A stretch of DNA of 64,000 nt from Candidatus Epulonipiscium sp. (GTDB lineage Bacteria; Bacillota_A; Clostridia; Lachnospirales; Cellulosilyticaceae), in contig DUUM01000016.1 of the NCBI GenBank assembly GCA_012841565.1, positions 1 to 64,000 of the forward strand. Direction: 5' to 3'. Position numbers and translations under genes: made by a program. The notes beneath the pieces were generated by a model. That model was not told where the DNA came from. It did no database searches and was given only the letters and a program-made list of their open reading frames with translations. Of this stretch, positions 37,074 to 45,955 are shown in pieces. The first letter of the stretch is position 1, and each line of letters opens with the position of its first letter.

Positions 37074-37990
37074 CGTGTTCCCTCCTGTTTCTCTTTCTTA
37101 TCTTGAAATAGTCCAAAAAGTAATACACTAAAAAACACAGCAATTGCTAGTAAAATCATGGAAGCAGCTGCTGAAACACCAAAATTTCGGCCACCAGTAA
37201 ATGCTTGATTATAAATAAATATGGCTATTGTACCAATTGCATTATCTGGCCCCCCTCTTCCATCTGTTATTAAAAATGGAATGTCAAACATCTGTAGTCC
37301 ACCTATTAAAGAAGTTACTAACATATAAAGCATAATGGGTTTAATAAGTGGTAATGTAATCTTAGTAAATATCTTTCTATTGTTTGCACCATCGATCATA
37401 GCTGCTTCAAATAACGCTGGATTAATACCTAATATAGCTGCCATCAATATAATCAATGTACTACCATAAAACATCCAGAATTGAATAAATGCTACAATAA
37501 CCCTTGCGACATTTTTACTTCTAAAAAATTCAAAAGGTGCCTCTAATATACCAGTTGCAACTAATATTGTATTAATAGGTCCTTCTGGATATCGTAATAA
37601 CGAACCAAAAACAATTGCAACAGATGCTGCTGTAATTATACTAGGTAAGTAAAATAGCACCTTGTAAATCCCCTGACCTTTTACATTAAGTTTCAAATCT
37701 GTAAACCAAGATGCTAAAATCAACGCTAATCCTAATTGTGGTATAAAGTTAATACTCCATATGATAGCTGTGTTTTTTAAAGAATTGATAAAAATTTCAT
37801 TTTGAAGTAGGTTCCTAAAATTTTCAAAACCTATGTACTTATATTCTGTGGCCCATCCTGCTAAATTAGTAAAACTTAAATTCATTGTGTGTATGATTGG
37901 ATATAATTGGAACATAACAAACACAATAAGGAAAGGCGCAACAAAGTAATATCCATATCGATTGTAACTAACTGCTGACTTCTTTTTCAA
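37070..37990 (-). CDS. Sugar ABC transporter permease (MalF/UgpA type)
   Basis: The frame is open from 38023, but GAAGGAGGG stands just before a TTG codon at 37988-37990 with normal spacing, so translation probably begins there (306 aa, KKKSAVSYNRYGYYFVAPF). Six helices and the EAA loop EAAMIDGANNRKIFTKITLP are present. It pairs with the MalG-type protein and the binding protein as an oligosaccharide importer. Confidence 0.88.
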   Translation of the reverse strand: MKKKSAVSYNRYGYYFVAPFLIVFVMFQLYPIIHTMNLSFTNLAGWATEYKYIGFENFRNLLQNEIFINSLKNTAIIWSINFIPQLGLALILASWFTDLKLNVKGQGIYKVLFYLPSIITAASVAIVFGSLLRYPEGPINTILVATGILEAPFEFFRSKNVARVIVAFIQFWMFYGSTLIILMAAILGINPALFEAAMIDGANNRKIFTKITLPLIKPIMLYMLVTSLIGGLQMFDIPFLITDGRGGPDNAIGTIAIFIYNQAFTGGRNFGVSAAASMILLAIAVFFSVLLFGLFQDKKEKQEGTR

Positions 37991-38065
37991 CTTAATCCCT
38001 CCTTCTGGATAATAAAAAGGCAAGAGAACTAACCCCTGCCTCTTTGAAATTATTCTAATTCTAAA

Positions 38066-39421
38066 CTATTCTACATCTAAATCAGGAAACAGATTTTTAA
38101 CGTTTGCTTTGAAATCAGCTATCGCTGTTGCTTTATCTTTTTCTCCTTTTGAATAAGCTGTTACTTCTTCTATTAATAGGGTTTGCATATCTAAATCAAA
38201 ACCTGTTAAAATACTAGCATCAACACTCTTTGCCATTTCTGCAAACTCTGTATAATGGTTTTGTCCAGCTAAAAATGGTTCTTCGTAAGTATCTTTTATC
38301 CTATTTACAATAGTCTCATTAGATAAAAGATCTCCTGTTTCCTTTGCCCATCCTTCTAAGAAACCTTCATTTAATGTTAAGTAGGTCATTAGGGCTTTTG
38401 CTTCTTCTTTCATTTCAGTTCCTTGTCTTGCCACTAACCATGTACCACCCCAGAAATAAGCACCTGGTCCCTGTACCATTCCCCAGTCTCCAGCAGTTGT
38501 TGTTCCTGCCTCCTTATTTTCAGCATTCTCTTTTAGTATATAATGCAGACCCCATGTTGGTAGTGAATATCCAAATACTTTATCTGTATTCATACCTGCA
38601 TACCAACCTTCTGACCAGCCGGCAGCTTCTGTCGTTAGCCCTTCTTGCTCAAGTACTTTTGTAACTTCATAAAACTCATCTATACTTGGGTCTACTACTA
38701 ATTTATTATCTACAACCCAGCCCTGGCTACGATTTGCATAAAATACTTCTGCTAACTCACCAGTTCCTGAAAGTATTTTCACTGCGTCATTAGATTCTTT
38801 TTGTAGTTTCCTAGCTGTATCTAAAAATGTTGGATAATCCTTAAGTAATGGTTGAACATCTTCCGGTTCACTTACGCCTAAGTATTTTTCAGCTAAGCTT
38901 CTTCTATAAAAGAATGCTCCGGGAGCCGCTTGCCAAGAAATTCCTTTTAAGACACCATTGGAATCTCTTGCTACGTCTTTAACATATGTTGTTATCTCAT
39001 CTAAATCAGAATCCTCTATTCCTAAGTCTGCTAAAGACATTGTAAGGTCTGAATTTAAATACTTTTTGGAATATGCAGCTTCAATTGCAAATAAGTCAGG
39101 CGCACCCTTACCTGCTTGTAATGCTGGATCTATTTTAGACTGATATTGCTCATTAGGTACAATAACAACCTCAATCTCATAATCTAAATCTGGGTTATCT
39201 TTTAGGTAATGCTCGTCAATCATCTTTTTAACCTCATCTGTAAAGGTCCAGACAACTAGTTTTTTACCTTTCTTTTTATCTTTCTCCTTAGTTTCAACTT
39301 TCTCCTCACCTGCTGGCTCTCCTCCAGGTGCAGTCGCTGTCTTACTTCCACACCCCGTTAATGCCATAGAGATCATCATTGTACTTGCTATAATAGCTGC
39401 TATAAATTTCTTTTTTCTCAT
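38066..39421 (-). CDS. Sugar-binding lipoprotein of the ABC importer
   Basis: A 451-aa extracellular solute-binding protein (family 1). The signal peptide ends in a lipobox (MALTGC, Cys about residue 24), so it is lipid-anchored outside the membrane. LVVWTFTDEVKKMI starts the first lobe, and conserved ATA/WG motifs recur. Likely ligand: a plant oligosaccharide such as a xylo- or cello-oligomer, inferred from the neighbouring GH1, GH3 and GH10 genes. It is the first gene of the present operon. Confidence 0.9.
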   Translation of the reverse strand: MRKKKFIAAIIASTMMISMALTGCGSKTATAPGGEPAGEEKVETKEKDKKKGKKLVVWTFTDEVKKMIDEHYLKDNPDLDYEIEVVIVPNEQYQSKIDPALQAGKGAPDLFAIEAAYSKKYLNSDLTMSLADLGIEDSDLDEITTYVKDVARDSNGVLKGISWQAAPGAFFYRRSLAEKYLGVSEPEDVQPLLKDYPTFLDTARKLQKESNDAVKILSGTGELAEVFYANRSQGWVVDNKLVVDPSIDEFYEVTKVLEQEGLTTEAAGWSEGWYAGMNTDKVFGYSLPTWGLHYILKENAENKEAGTTTAGDWGMVQGPGAYFWGGTWLVARQGTEMKEEAKALMTYLTLNEGFLEGWAKETGDLLSNETIVNRIKDTYEEPFLAGQNHYTEFAEMAKSVDASILTGFDLDMQTLLIEEVTAYSKGEKDKATAIADFKANVKNLFPDLDVE

Positions 39422-39470
39422 TTCTTTTCCCCTTTCTCCATTATAATATTTATAAATTAATTACTTGACT

Positions 39471-39546
39471 CAGTTTTTTAACTGATTTTCCTTCTATTAA
39501 TTCAGAGGGAACGTAAATAATTTCTTCTTTATCATTGTCCTCTATT
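39471..39546 (-). pseudogene. 3'-terminal remnant of a LacI-family regulator gene
   Basis: About 25 codons encode EEIIYVPSELIEGKSVKKL, matching the last residues of the intact LacI protein at 43736-44749 (EEIIYVPSKLLEGKSVKKL). The frame then reads to a stop in 39452-39470. Nothing upstream of 39546 resembles LacI. It lies just upstream of the binding-protein gene, where the complete lacI would stand in the ancestral operon. Confidence 0.85.
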
Positions 39547-39777
39547 GTCCCCCAACCCTCTTATGTTGTTATATATATGTTAGTTACGATTTTAATCATA
39601 GCATTAAAAACAATCTATATATATCATATACTTTTGATTTATATCAGATTATTCTTCCCAATTGATTAAAACTATGGTATGATTTCTAAGTGTTTATCAC
39701 CTAAAAAATATGACTGAAGATATACGAATCAAAAGCAGTTAATATAAAAAATGATATATTCTATTGAAGGGGGTATT
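39547..39777. promoter_or_regulatory. Divergent intergenic region between the ABC importer operon and the AraC gene
   Basis: About 230 bases of AT-rich sequence with no gene and no clear sigma-A pair on either strand. It must contain the promoters for the importer operon (minus) and the AraC gene (plus), and presumably AraC sites. The RBS of the AraC gene lies at 39766-39774. Confidence 0.4.
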
Positions 39778-40512
39778 ATGAATATAAATAATGATTTAAC
39801 GATAACCTTGTTTAATCATAGGGAGAACGATTTCCTTCATTCTTCCTATGATAAAGAATTGAATTTTTATGCTGCAGTACAATCAGGAAATCTTGAAGCA
39901 GTATCTCAATATATGACTCCCTTAACCAGTGAAGGATTAGGAAAACTATCGAGTCACCCTATCCGTAATCTTCAATATCATTTAGTTGTTACCATAGCAC
40001 TTCTCACTAGATTTTGTATGGAAGGTGGTCTTAATCAAGAAACAGCTTATAGCTTAAGTGATTTGTTTATTCAAAGGGCAGATACATGTACAAGCATAAA
40101 AGAAATTACCAATCTACACCGTAATGTGATCTTTGAATATACAAAAAAAATGGGAGAGCTTGTTAAGAATAAGCTGATATCAAAACCAGTTGTTATTTGC
40201 CTTGACTATATTTATAAAAATTATCATAATACAATTACTTTAAAGGAGCTAGCTTCTCATGTTAACCTGAATCCAACCTATTTATCCTCATTATTTAAGA
40301 GGGAAATGGACATACCATTAGGGAAATATATACAAATTAAAAAAGTAGAAGCTATAATGAACATGCTTAAATACTCTGATCTTCCTTATACGGACATCAG
40401 TAATTATTTTAGCTATAGTTCCCACAGTCACTTCATTGCTACCTTTAAAAAATATACAGGAATGACTCCAAGGCAATACCGTAATAAGTATTACTGTTCC
40501 AATTGGAAATGA
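39778..40512 (+). CDS. AraC-family regulator
   Basis: The frame could start at 39751, but GAAGGGGGT precedes the ATG at 39778 (244 aa). The N-terminal ~130 residues are a helical region with no cupin pattern, resembling the receiver-less sensory part of YesN/AraC-type regulators. The C-terminal part has two helix-turn-helix units (TLKELASHVNLNPTYLSSLF; DISNYFSYSSHSHFIATFKK) and the signature ATFKKYTGMTPRQYR. It is divergent from the binding-protein/permease operon and is the likely present regulator now that lacI there is only a remnant. Confidence 0.88.
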   Translation: MNINNDLTITLFNHRENDFLHSSYDKELNFYAAVQSGNLEAVSQYMTPLTSEGLGKLSSHPIRNLQYHLVVTIALLTRFCMEGGLNQETAYSLSDLFIQRADTCTSIKEITNLHRNVIFEYTKKMGELVKNKLISKPVVICLDYIYKNYHNTITLKELASHVNLNPTYLSSLFKREMDIPLGKYIQIKKVEAIMNMLKYSDLPYTDISNYFSYSSHSHFIATFKKYTGMTPRQYRNKYYCSNWK

Positions 40513-40586
40513 ATTTGACCAATTTATAATCTTAAATTTTAACTCAATCGTTGTTGAGATGATCCCCCTATATCTATCATTTCTTA

Positions 40587-40634
40587 ACAGATAACTCCCA
40601 TGACTATATAAATATAATCATGGGAGTTATCTGT
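40587..40634. terminator. Inverted repeat between convergent AraC and GH3 genes
   Basis: A 17-bp perfect stem (40587-40603 / 40618-40634) with a 14-base AT loop lies between two convergent genes. No strong T-run follows on either side, so termination could be factor-assisted or partial. Confidence 0.6.
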
Positions 40635-40667
40635 CTCATCTCAAACTATTCTTTTAAAGTCTTTTAT

Positions 40668-42806
40668 TTAATCTTTAATTATAAAATTTCCTATTAAACA
40701 CCCACTACCCATTAAGTCACAACTTCTATAATCTGGCTGGTGTCCACCAATAAACAAAGTGAACTTACCAGGTTCTATAACTCTATCCCCTTCATTGTTC
40801 ACGACACCCATACTTTCAGATGTAATCGTAAAGGTTACAATCTTTTTTTCGCCCGGGTCTAACGACACTCTTTTAAATCCACAAAGACTATGATTTGCTA
40901 CTATATATGTTGATTCATTATCCCTAATATAAACTTGTACCACTTCATCTGCTAGTATTTCCCCTGTGTTCTTTACATTTACACTAATTTCTATATTGTC
41001 GCCTACTTTTATTTCCTTTTTATCTATTGTAAAATCAGAGTACTCAAATGACGTATAAGATAAGCCATATCCAAAAGGATAGAGTGGTGTATCTTTAAAA
41101 TATCTATAGGTTCTGCCTTCCATAGAGTAGTCTTTAAAATCTGGTAATTGCTCTGCAGATTTATAAAAAGTAAGTGGAAGCCTGCCTGATGGGCTGTAGT
41201 CTCCAAATAAAATTTGTGCTAACGCTTCTCCACCTCTTGAACCACTATACCAATCTTGAATAATAGCCAAGCAATTCTCATCGGCGTAGGTCAAGTCCAT
41301 ATTACTTCCACTATTAATGACAACAATGGTTGGTGTATTTGTTTGAACTACTGCTTCTAATAATTTTATTTGAGATGCTGGTAAGGAAAGATCTACTTTA
41401 TCTCCTGCGGCGTAACTATTGCCTGTGTCTCCTTCTTCCCCTTCTATGGTGCTATCTAAACCTAAGCATAAAATAACAACATCACTTAGTTTGGCAATTG
41501 TAACTGCTTCACTAATCCGGTCATGAGGTAGTGCTAATGCCTCTACTCTATCTTTATACAAATGAGCACCTTCAGAGTAAAAGACCCTTGTATCCTCATT
41601 GACACTTTGTTGAATACCTTCAAGTATCGTTACATATTTAGATGCTGTACCACTATAATTGCCTTTTAAAACCTCTTCACTAGCGGCCGTCGGTCCTATG
41701 ACTGCTATCTTCTTTAAACGATCTTTATTAAGTGGCAAGATGCCCTCATTTTTCAATAGTACCTTTGAATTTCGGCTTGCCTTTAAAGAAAGATCATTAT
41801 GTTTTTTACAATCATTGATTTCATATGGAATTTGATTGTATTCACAATCCTCATCAAACATTCCTAATTTAAATCTAGTGGTCAGTAACCTTATGGCAGA
41901 TGTTCTAATATCTTCTTCAGTGATTAAACCTTCTTGTAAAGCCTGTAATATGTGTAAATATACATTCCCACAGTTAAGATCACATCCGCTTTTTAGAGCA
42001 AGAGCTGCTGACTCCAAGTGATTTGAGGTTACAAAGTGATGGGTATGAAAATCTCTAATTGCCCAACAATCTGATACGACATGCCCTTTAAACTTCCACT
42101 GGTCTCTTAAGATATCTTGTAACAATGTTGGGCTTCCACAACAAGGCTCTCCATTGGTTCTATTGTAGGCTCCCATAACTGCTTCTACATTTGCCTCCTT
42201 GACACATGCCTCAAATGCCGGCAAATAAGTATCCCATAAATCTCTTTGTGAAACCTCTGCATTAAAACTATGGCGCTCATTTTCCGGTCCGCTATGAACG
42301 GCATAATGTTTTGCACAAGCTGCTGTCTTCATATATCTTCCATCACCTTGTAGACCTTTAATAAAAGAAACTCCTAATCGCGCGGTTAGATATGGATCTT
42401 CACCATACGTTTCATGGCCCCGCCCCCATCTTGGGTCTCTAAATATATTAACGTTAGGAGACCATAATGTTAGTCCTTTGTAGATATCCCTATCCCCTGT
42501 ACTAGACTGAGCATTATACTTAGCCCTGGATTCTGTAGCGATTACATCTGCAATCTCATTAAGTAGCTCTTCATCAAACATAGCTGCCAATGCAATGGCT
42601 TGGGGAAACATAGTTGCAACCCCTGCTCTAGCAACACCGTGTAATCCTTCATTCCACCAGTTATATCTAGGAATGTCTAGTTTTTTAATAGATGGAGAGT
42701 CATATTTTAACTGTGTTGCCATTTCTTCTACCGTCATTTTATCAACTAAATTTGTCGCCTTTTCCACGAAGTAATCATGATTGTCTTTGTAATCCAGTGT
42801 TTGCAT
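40668..42806 (-). CDS. GH3 beta-glycosidase (xylosidase/glucosidase type)
   Basis: A 712-aa cytoplasmic enzyme. Domain 1 holds the nucleophile Asp in HVVSDCWAIRDF (about residue 244). Domain 2 (about 330-560) starts KNEGILPLNKDRLKKIAVIG. A C-terminal FnIII-like domain (about 590-700) contains YPFGYGLSYTSFEYS. The SDC form of the nucleophile motif is common in GH3 xylosidases, while many glucosidases have SDW; together with the nearby GH10 this favours xylo-oligomers, but glucose specificity is not excluded. It is last in the second glycosidase locus; a remnant of its twin lies at 32364-32640. Confidence 0.9.
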   Translation of the reverse strand: MQTLDYKDNHDYFVEKATNLVDKMTVEEMATQLKYDSPSIKKLDIPRYNWWNEGLHGVARAGVATMFPQAIALAAMFDEELLNEIADVIATESRAKYNAQSSTGDRDIYKGLTLWSPNVNIFRDPRWGRGHETYGEDPYLTARLGVSFIKGLQGDGRYMKTAACAKHYAVHSGPENERHSFNAEVSQRDLWDTYLPAFEACVKEANVEAVMGAYNRTNGEPCCGSPTLLQDILRDQWKFKGHVVSDCWAIRDFHTHHFVTSNHLESAALALKSGCDLNCGNVYLHILQALQEGLITEEDIRTSAIRLLTTRFKLGMFDEDCEYNQIPYEINDCKKHNDLSLKASRNSKVLLKNEGILPLNKDRLKKIAVIGPTAASEEVLKGNYSGTASKYVTILEGIQQSVNEDTRVFYSEGAHLYKDRVEALALPHDRISEAVTIAKLSDVVILCLGLDSTIEGEEGDTGNSYAAGDKVDLSLPASQIKLLEAVVQTNTPTIVVINSGSNMDLTYADENCLAIIQDWYSGSRGGEALAQILFGDYSPSGRLPLTFYKSAEQLPDFKDYSMEGRTYRYFKDTPLYPFGYGLSYTSFEYSDFTIDKKEIKVGDNIEISVNVKNTGEILADEVVQVYIRDNESTYIVANHSLCGFKRVSLDPGEKKIVTFTITSESMGVVNNEGDRVIEPGKFTLFIGGHQPDYRSCDLMGSGCLIGNFIIKD

Positions 42807-42846
42807 TTTTGTATCATCTCCTACCTTAAATTAATTAATGAGTTTA

Positions 42847-43437
42847 TTATAATATTGAACCATTGCTCTCTATGACTTTTTTATACCAATGACCTGAATC
42901 CTTGATAATTCTTTCTTGCGTGTTAAAATCCACAAATACAAGGCCAAATCTATCTTCATAACCGCTATGCCATTCAAAATTATCCATAAAAGACCATTGG
43001 AAGTATCCTGCAAGTTCAATACCATCACTAGCAGCTCTTTTAAATTCCGCTAGATACCTGTGTAAGAAATCAATCCTATTTGGATCATGTACCTTACCAT
43101 CTAAAGAAACGACATCATGGCAAGATAGGCCATTTTCCGTAATATAAATAGGTGTCTTATAGCGCTCATATAAAAACCTTGGTCCCCAGTATAGTGCTTC
43201 TGGCGTAATAGGCCATCCTAATGCTGTTTTAGGGAAACCTTCATGTCTTTGTATAAATTCTATTTTGCCATCTTTACCAGCTTTAACTGCCGCACCATTG
43301 TATATCTTACCTGGCTCTTTACAAAACATGTCCCAAACAGATAAACCTTTGCCATCACTATACGCAGCACCTTCTATTTGATAAGAAGAAGTCGCCACTC
43401 CCCACGCAAAATCATCTTTAAACGCCATCATTACCAC
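42847..43437 (-). pseudogene. GH1 glycosidase gene with large in-frame internal deletion
   Basis: The 196-aa frame begins with [20 protein letters not shown] as in the complete GH1 (32681-34054), then jumps at KIYNG directly to AAVKAGKDG, which in the intact protein follows NIYNG some 260 residues later, and continues to the normal C-terminus. The NEP acid/base Glu and half of the barrel are absent; the nucleophile motif YITENGLS remains. The frame is still open, but no active barrel can form, so it is best called a pseudogene. It retains a ribosome binding site. Confidence 0.88.
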
Positions 43438-43451
43438 TCCTTCTCATTCTT

Positions 43452-43735
43452 TTATAGCTTAAATTTATCTGTAGCTTTTCTCATTTGTACTGTATGATCG
43501 GATAATCTTTTTGCAACATCTTCTACTTCTGAGCTAGATTTAACCAACTCTTCCATAGAACTTGTTATTTCCTGTGTCGTTGCTGAAATCTCCTGTGAAA
43601 CATTAGAGATACTCTCAATGTTCATTGTAATATCTTTTTTATCCTCTGCAACTTGATTTGTGTTTTCTGATATTTCCTTTATTTTAGGAACCATTTCCAT
43701 TACTAATTTAGAAATTTCTTTAAATGAAACATTAC
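43452..43735 (-). pseudogene. C-terminal remnant of a chemotaxis receptor gene
   Basis: The last ~95 codons are kept: [20 protein letters not shown] through KRLSDHTVQMRKATDKFKL, about 80% identical to the end of the full receptor at 34066. The fusion with the lacI stop region is direct; receptor similarity begins within a few bases of the LacI stop. Sensor, TM helices, HAMP and the hairpin tip are all missing. Confidence 0.85.
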
Positions 43736-44749
43736 TTAAATCAGTTTTTTAACTGATTTTCCTTCTAATAATTTAGAAGGAACGTAAATAATTTCTTCTT
43801 TACCATTATCTTCTATAAGACTCACAATCTTTTGTGCTGCTCTTTTTCCAATAGTAACCGTATCTTGCTTAATCGTTGATAACCTCGGTGTCATAACTTG
43901 AGAAATTTCTATACCATCAAATCCCATAATGGAAATATCCTCTGGAATTGTTTTATTTAACTTGCTAACAGCACGATAGGCTGCTAATGCTGCATAATCA
44001 TCCGGTAATATTATAGCTGTCGGCCCATTTTCCATGGTTAGCAATTGTTTAACCGATTCATATGTAGGTTTCCACGTATAATATTCTCCTTCTACAACCC
44101 ATTTTTCCTGAACGTCAATATTAGCTTCTTCCATTGCATCATAGAAAGCTTGTATTCTTTTTTTTGTAACACCTGTACTTCCCTTTTGACCATGTATAAA
44201 TGCAATATCTTTGTGGCCATTTTCAATTAAGTAATTAACAGCTTGCTTCATTCCTTCATAATTCTTAGATATAATACTTGATTTCCCTTTTGTATCCTTG
44301 TCAATCGATACTGTGGGAATATCACTACTTAGGAGCTCTTGAACTTGAGGGGCATTAAAATCAATACAGGCTAATATAACACCATCAACCCCCCTATATC
44401 TACAATGCTCTAGAAAACTAGCATCCTTTTGCCCAGCAAAACCTGAAGATATAAACGTAATATCATAACCTAGTTTTTCAAGTTCCGATCTAATGCTTTC
44501 TAATATAGCTGCAAAAAAAGCATGTGTAAGTCCGCTATTTGCCTCATCTACCAGTAAGATTCCTATATTATAACTCCGTTTGGTACTTAATGATCTAGCG
44601 TGTGAATTTGGTAAGTATCCCATTTCAACTGCTAATTGTCTAATTCTTATCTTTGTTTTTTCTGAAATATCACTATGATCATTTAAAGATTTACTAACTG
44701 TCGCTGCACTTACGTTACCTTCTTTAGCAATATCATATATAGTTATCAT
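43736..44749 (-). CDS. LacI-family transcriptional regulator
   Basis: A 337-aa repressor. The N-terminal helix-turn-helix ITIYDIAKEGNVSAATVSKS and hinge (LPNSHARSLSTKRS) precede a periplasmic-binding-protein-like sugar domain (GILLVDEANSGLTHAFF to the C-terminus). It is expected to bind operators and be released by a sugar derived from the oligosaccharides handled nearby. Two identical 18-bp sites lie just upstream, so it likely represses itself and, through other sites, possibly the left locus too. Confidence 0.92.
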   Translation of the reverse strand: MITIYDIAKEGNVSAATVSKSLNDHSDISEKTKIRIRQLAVEMGYLPNSHARSLSTKRSYNIGILLVDEANSGLTHAFFAAILESIRSELEKLGYDITFISSGFAGQKDASFLEHCRYRGVDGVILACIDFNAPQVQELLSSDIPTVSIDKDTKGKSSIISKNYEGMKQAVNYLIENGHKDIAFIHGQKGSTGVTKKRIQAFYDAMEEANIDVQEKWVVEGEYYTWKPTYESVKQLLTMENGPTAIILPDDYAALAAYRAVSKLNKTIPEDISIMGFDGIEISQVMTPRLSTIKQDTVTIGKRAAQKIVSLIEDNGKEEIIYVPSKLLEGKSVKKLI

Positions 44750-44796
44750 TAATGCATCACCTTTTCATCTCAATTGCGTCATAATAAGACAGGTTT

Positions 44797-44881
44797 ACTT
44801 AACCGGTTTCGCTAATTGCTAAAAAATAAACGCTTATCCAGTCCTTTGCCACCAAAAATAAATACTTAACCGGTTTCGCTA
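44797..44881. promoter_or_regulatory. Two identical LacI-type operator sites
   Basis: The 18-mer acttaaccggtttcgcta occurs at 44797-44814 and 44864-44881, 67 bp apart (about 6.4 helical turns). The core AACCGGTT is a perfect palindrome with a central CG, the hallmark of LacI-family operators. The right-hand site lies just past the -10 box of the predicted lacI promoter, where bound repressor would block RNA polymerase; a loop between the two sites is possible. Confidence 0.75.
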
Positions 44882-44893
44882 TCTCTTAATAAG

Positions 44894-44922
44894 AATTTAA
44901 CACAATGATTTACATAAGTCAA
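44894..44922 (-). promoter_or_regulatory. Sigma-A promoter of the lacI gene
   Basis: On the minus strand: TTGACT (44917-44922), 17-base spacer, TAAATT (44894-44899). The match to consensus is good and the operator follows directly downstream. About 130 bases farther right (44934-45063) up to the MBL-fold gene hold nothing I can name. Confidence 0.7.
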
Positions 44923-45063
44923 TGCTTTTATTATATTTTATTTTGTTTTTTTACTAGTTTAACACTGTTAATAGGGATAGTTATAGTCATATTAACCATA
45001 ACCCCCCTTTACTAGTAAGGCAAAATTAACTTAATGCTTTTATTTGTTTACCTTAAATCATTA

Positions 45064-45867
45064 CTATAGATCAATTATCTCCAAATCATTAGGCACATAT
45101 ATCCTGCCACTATAAACTTCTTGCCCTTCTAATATATATCTTTCTTTTCGGGTCCCTAGATTTTTATCTTCCGTGTGATACAAGATAACAGATTTAGCAT
45201 TTAAATCACTCGCATTTTGGCAAGCATCTTTAGCTGTTGCATGATGTTTGTCATAAGGCTTAAATATATCACGTTCCTCATACAAACAAAAAGCCTCGTG
45301 CAGTAAATAATCAACGTCTAAACTATAGGCTCTAACCGCATCACTATAAGGCTCATCTCCTAAGAATGTAAGGGTTTTACCATTTAACAATGTTGTTTTA
45401 AATCCAAATTGTAAATCCTTAGTACTTTCTATATCAAAAAACGTAAAAGATCTGCCTAAAATCTCTAATTCATCTTTGTTGTTAATATCATGAAAAATAA
45501 TCTTAGAATCAAATAGTTTTAAAAACTTTCCCTGAAGGACATATGACGAAATCACTTTTATTGCCTCTAGTGAACTCTCATGGGCATAGATATTTAAATT
45601 TCCACTATATTTATTATTGAGCATAGACTGAGCAGCGGCCCTAATGACCCATATAACCCCTAGTATATGATCATTATGGTTGTGCGAAATAAAAACATGA
45701 TGTATTTGATTGATATTAATCTTTGATTTTTCTAGCTGAGTTAAAATCGTGTTACCACCCCCAGCATCAATTAAAAAATGTTCCTTGTCGTCTGATATAG
45801 TAAAGCAAGTATTGTAGCACTTGGTTACCATAGCGTTTCCTGTTCCTAGTATTGTTAGTTTCTCCAT
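45064..45867 (-). CDS. Metallo-beta-lactamase-fold hydrolase (RNase Z-like)
   Basis: A 267-aa protein with the metal-binding HxHxDH motif in FISHNHNDHILG (near residue 60) and later HEAFCLYE and HATAKDACQ, which supply further metal ligands. TILGTGNAMVTKCYNTCF is typical of the RNase Z/ElaC-like branch, but the long exosite arm of true RNase Z is not evident. Likely a zinc hydrolase of unknown substrate. It stands alone after a terminator. Confidence 0.82.
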   Translation of the reverse strand: MEKLTILGTGNAMVTKCYNTCFTISDDKEHFLIDAGGGNTILTQLEKSKININQIHHVFISHNHNDHILGVIWVIRAAAQSMLNNKYSGNLNIYAHESSLEAIKVISSYVLQGKFLKLFDSKIIFHDINNKDELEILGRSFTFFDIESTKDLQFGFKTTLLNGKTLTFLGDEPYSDAVRAYSLDVDYLLHEAFCLYEERDIFKPYDKHHATAKDACQNASDLNAKSVILYHTEDKNLGTRKERYILEGQEVYSGRIYVPNDLEIIDL

Positions 45868-45896
45868 AGTTTTTCCTCCTATTTATTTGAGAAATA

Positions 45897-45928
45897 AAGC
45901 TTCAGGTATATTAAAACACCTGAAGCTT
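45897..45928 (-). terminator. Terminator after the carboxylate catabolic operon
   Basis: AAGCTTCAGGT (45897-45907) and ACCTGAAGCTT (45918-45928) pair perfectly around a 10-base loop. On the minus strand a short T-rich stretch (TTTATTTCTC) follows. It is 27 bp past the last gene of the cluster. Confidence 0.75.
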
Positions 45929-45955
45929 GAGTTTAATTTTATAAGTATTATTATA

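Noticed and set aside
42847..43437. A functional short GH1 enzyme
   Set aside because: Half of the barrel and the acid/base Glu are missing, so it is listed as a pseudogene despite the open frame.
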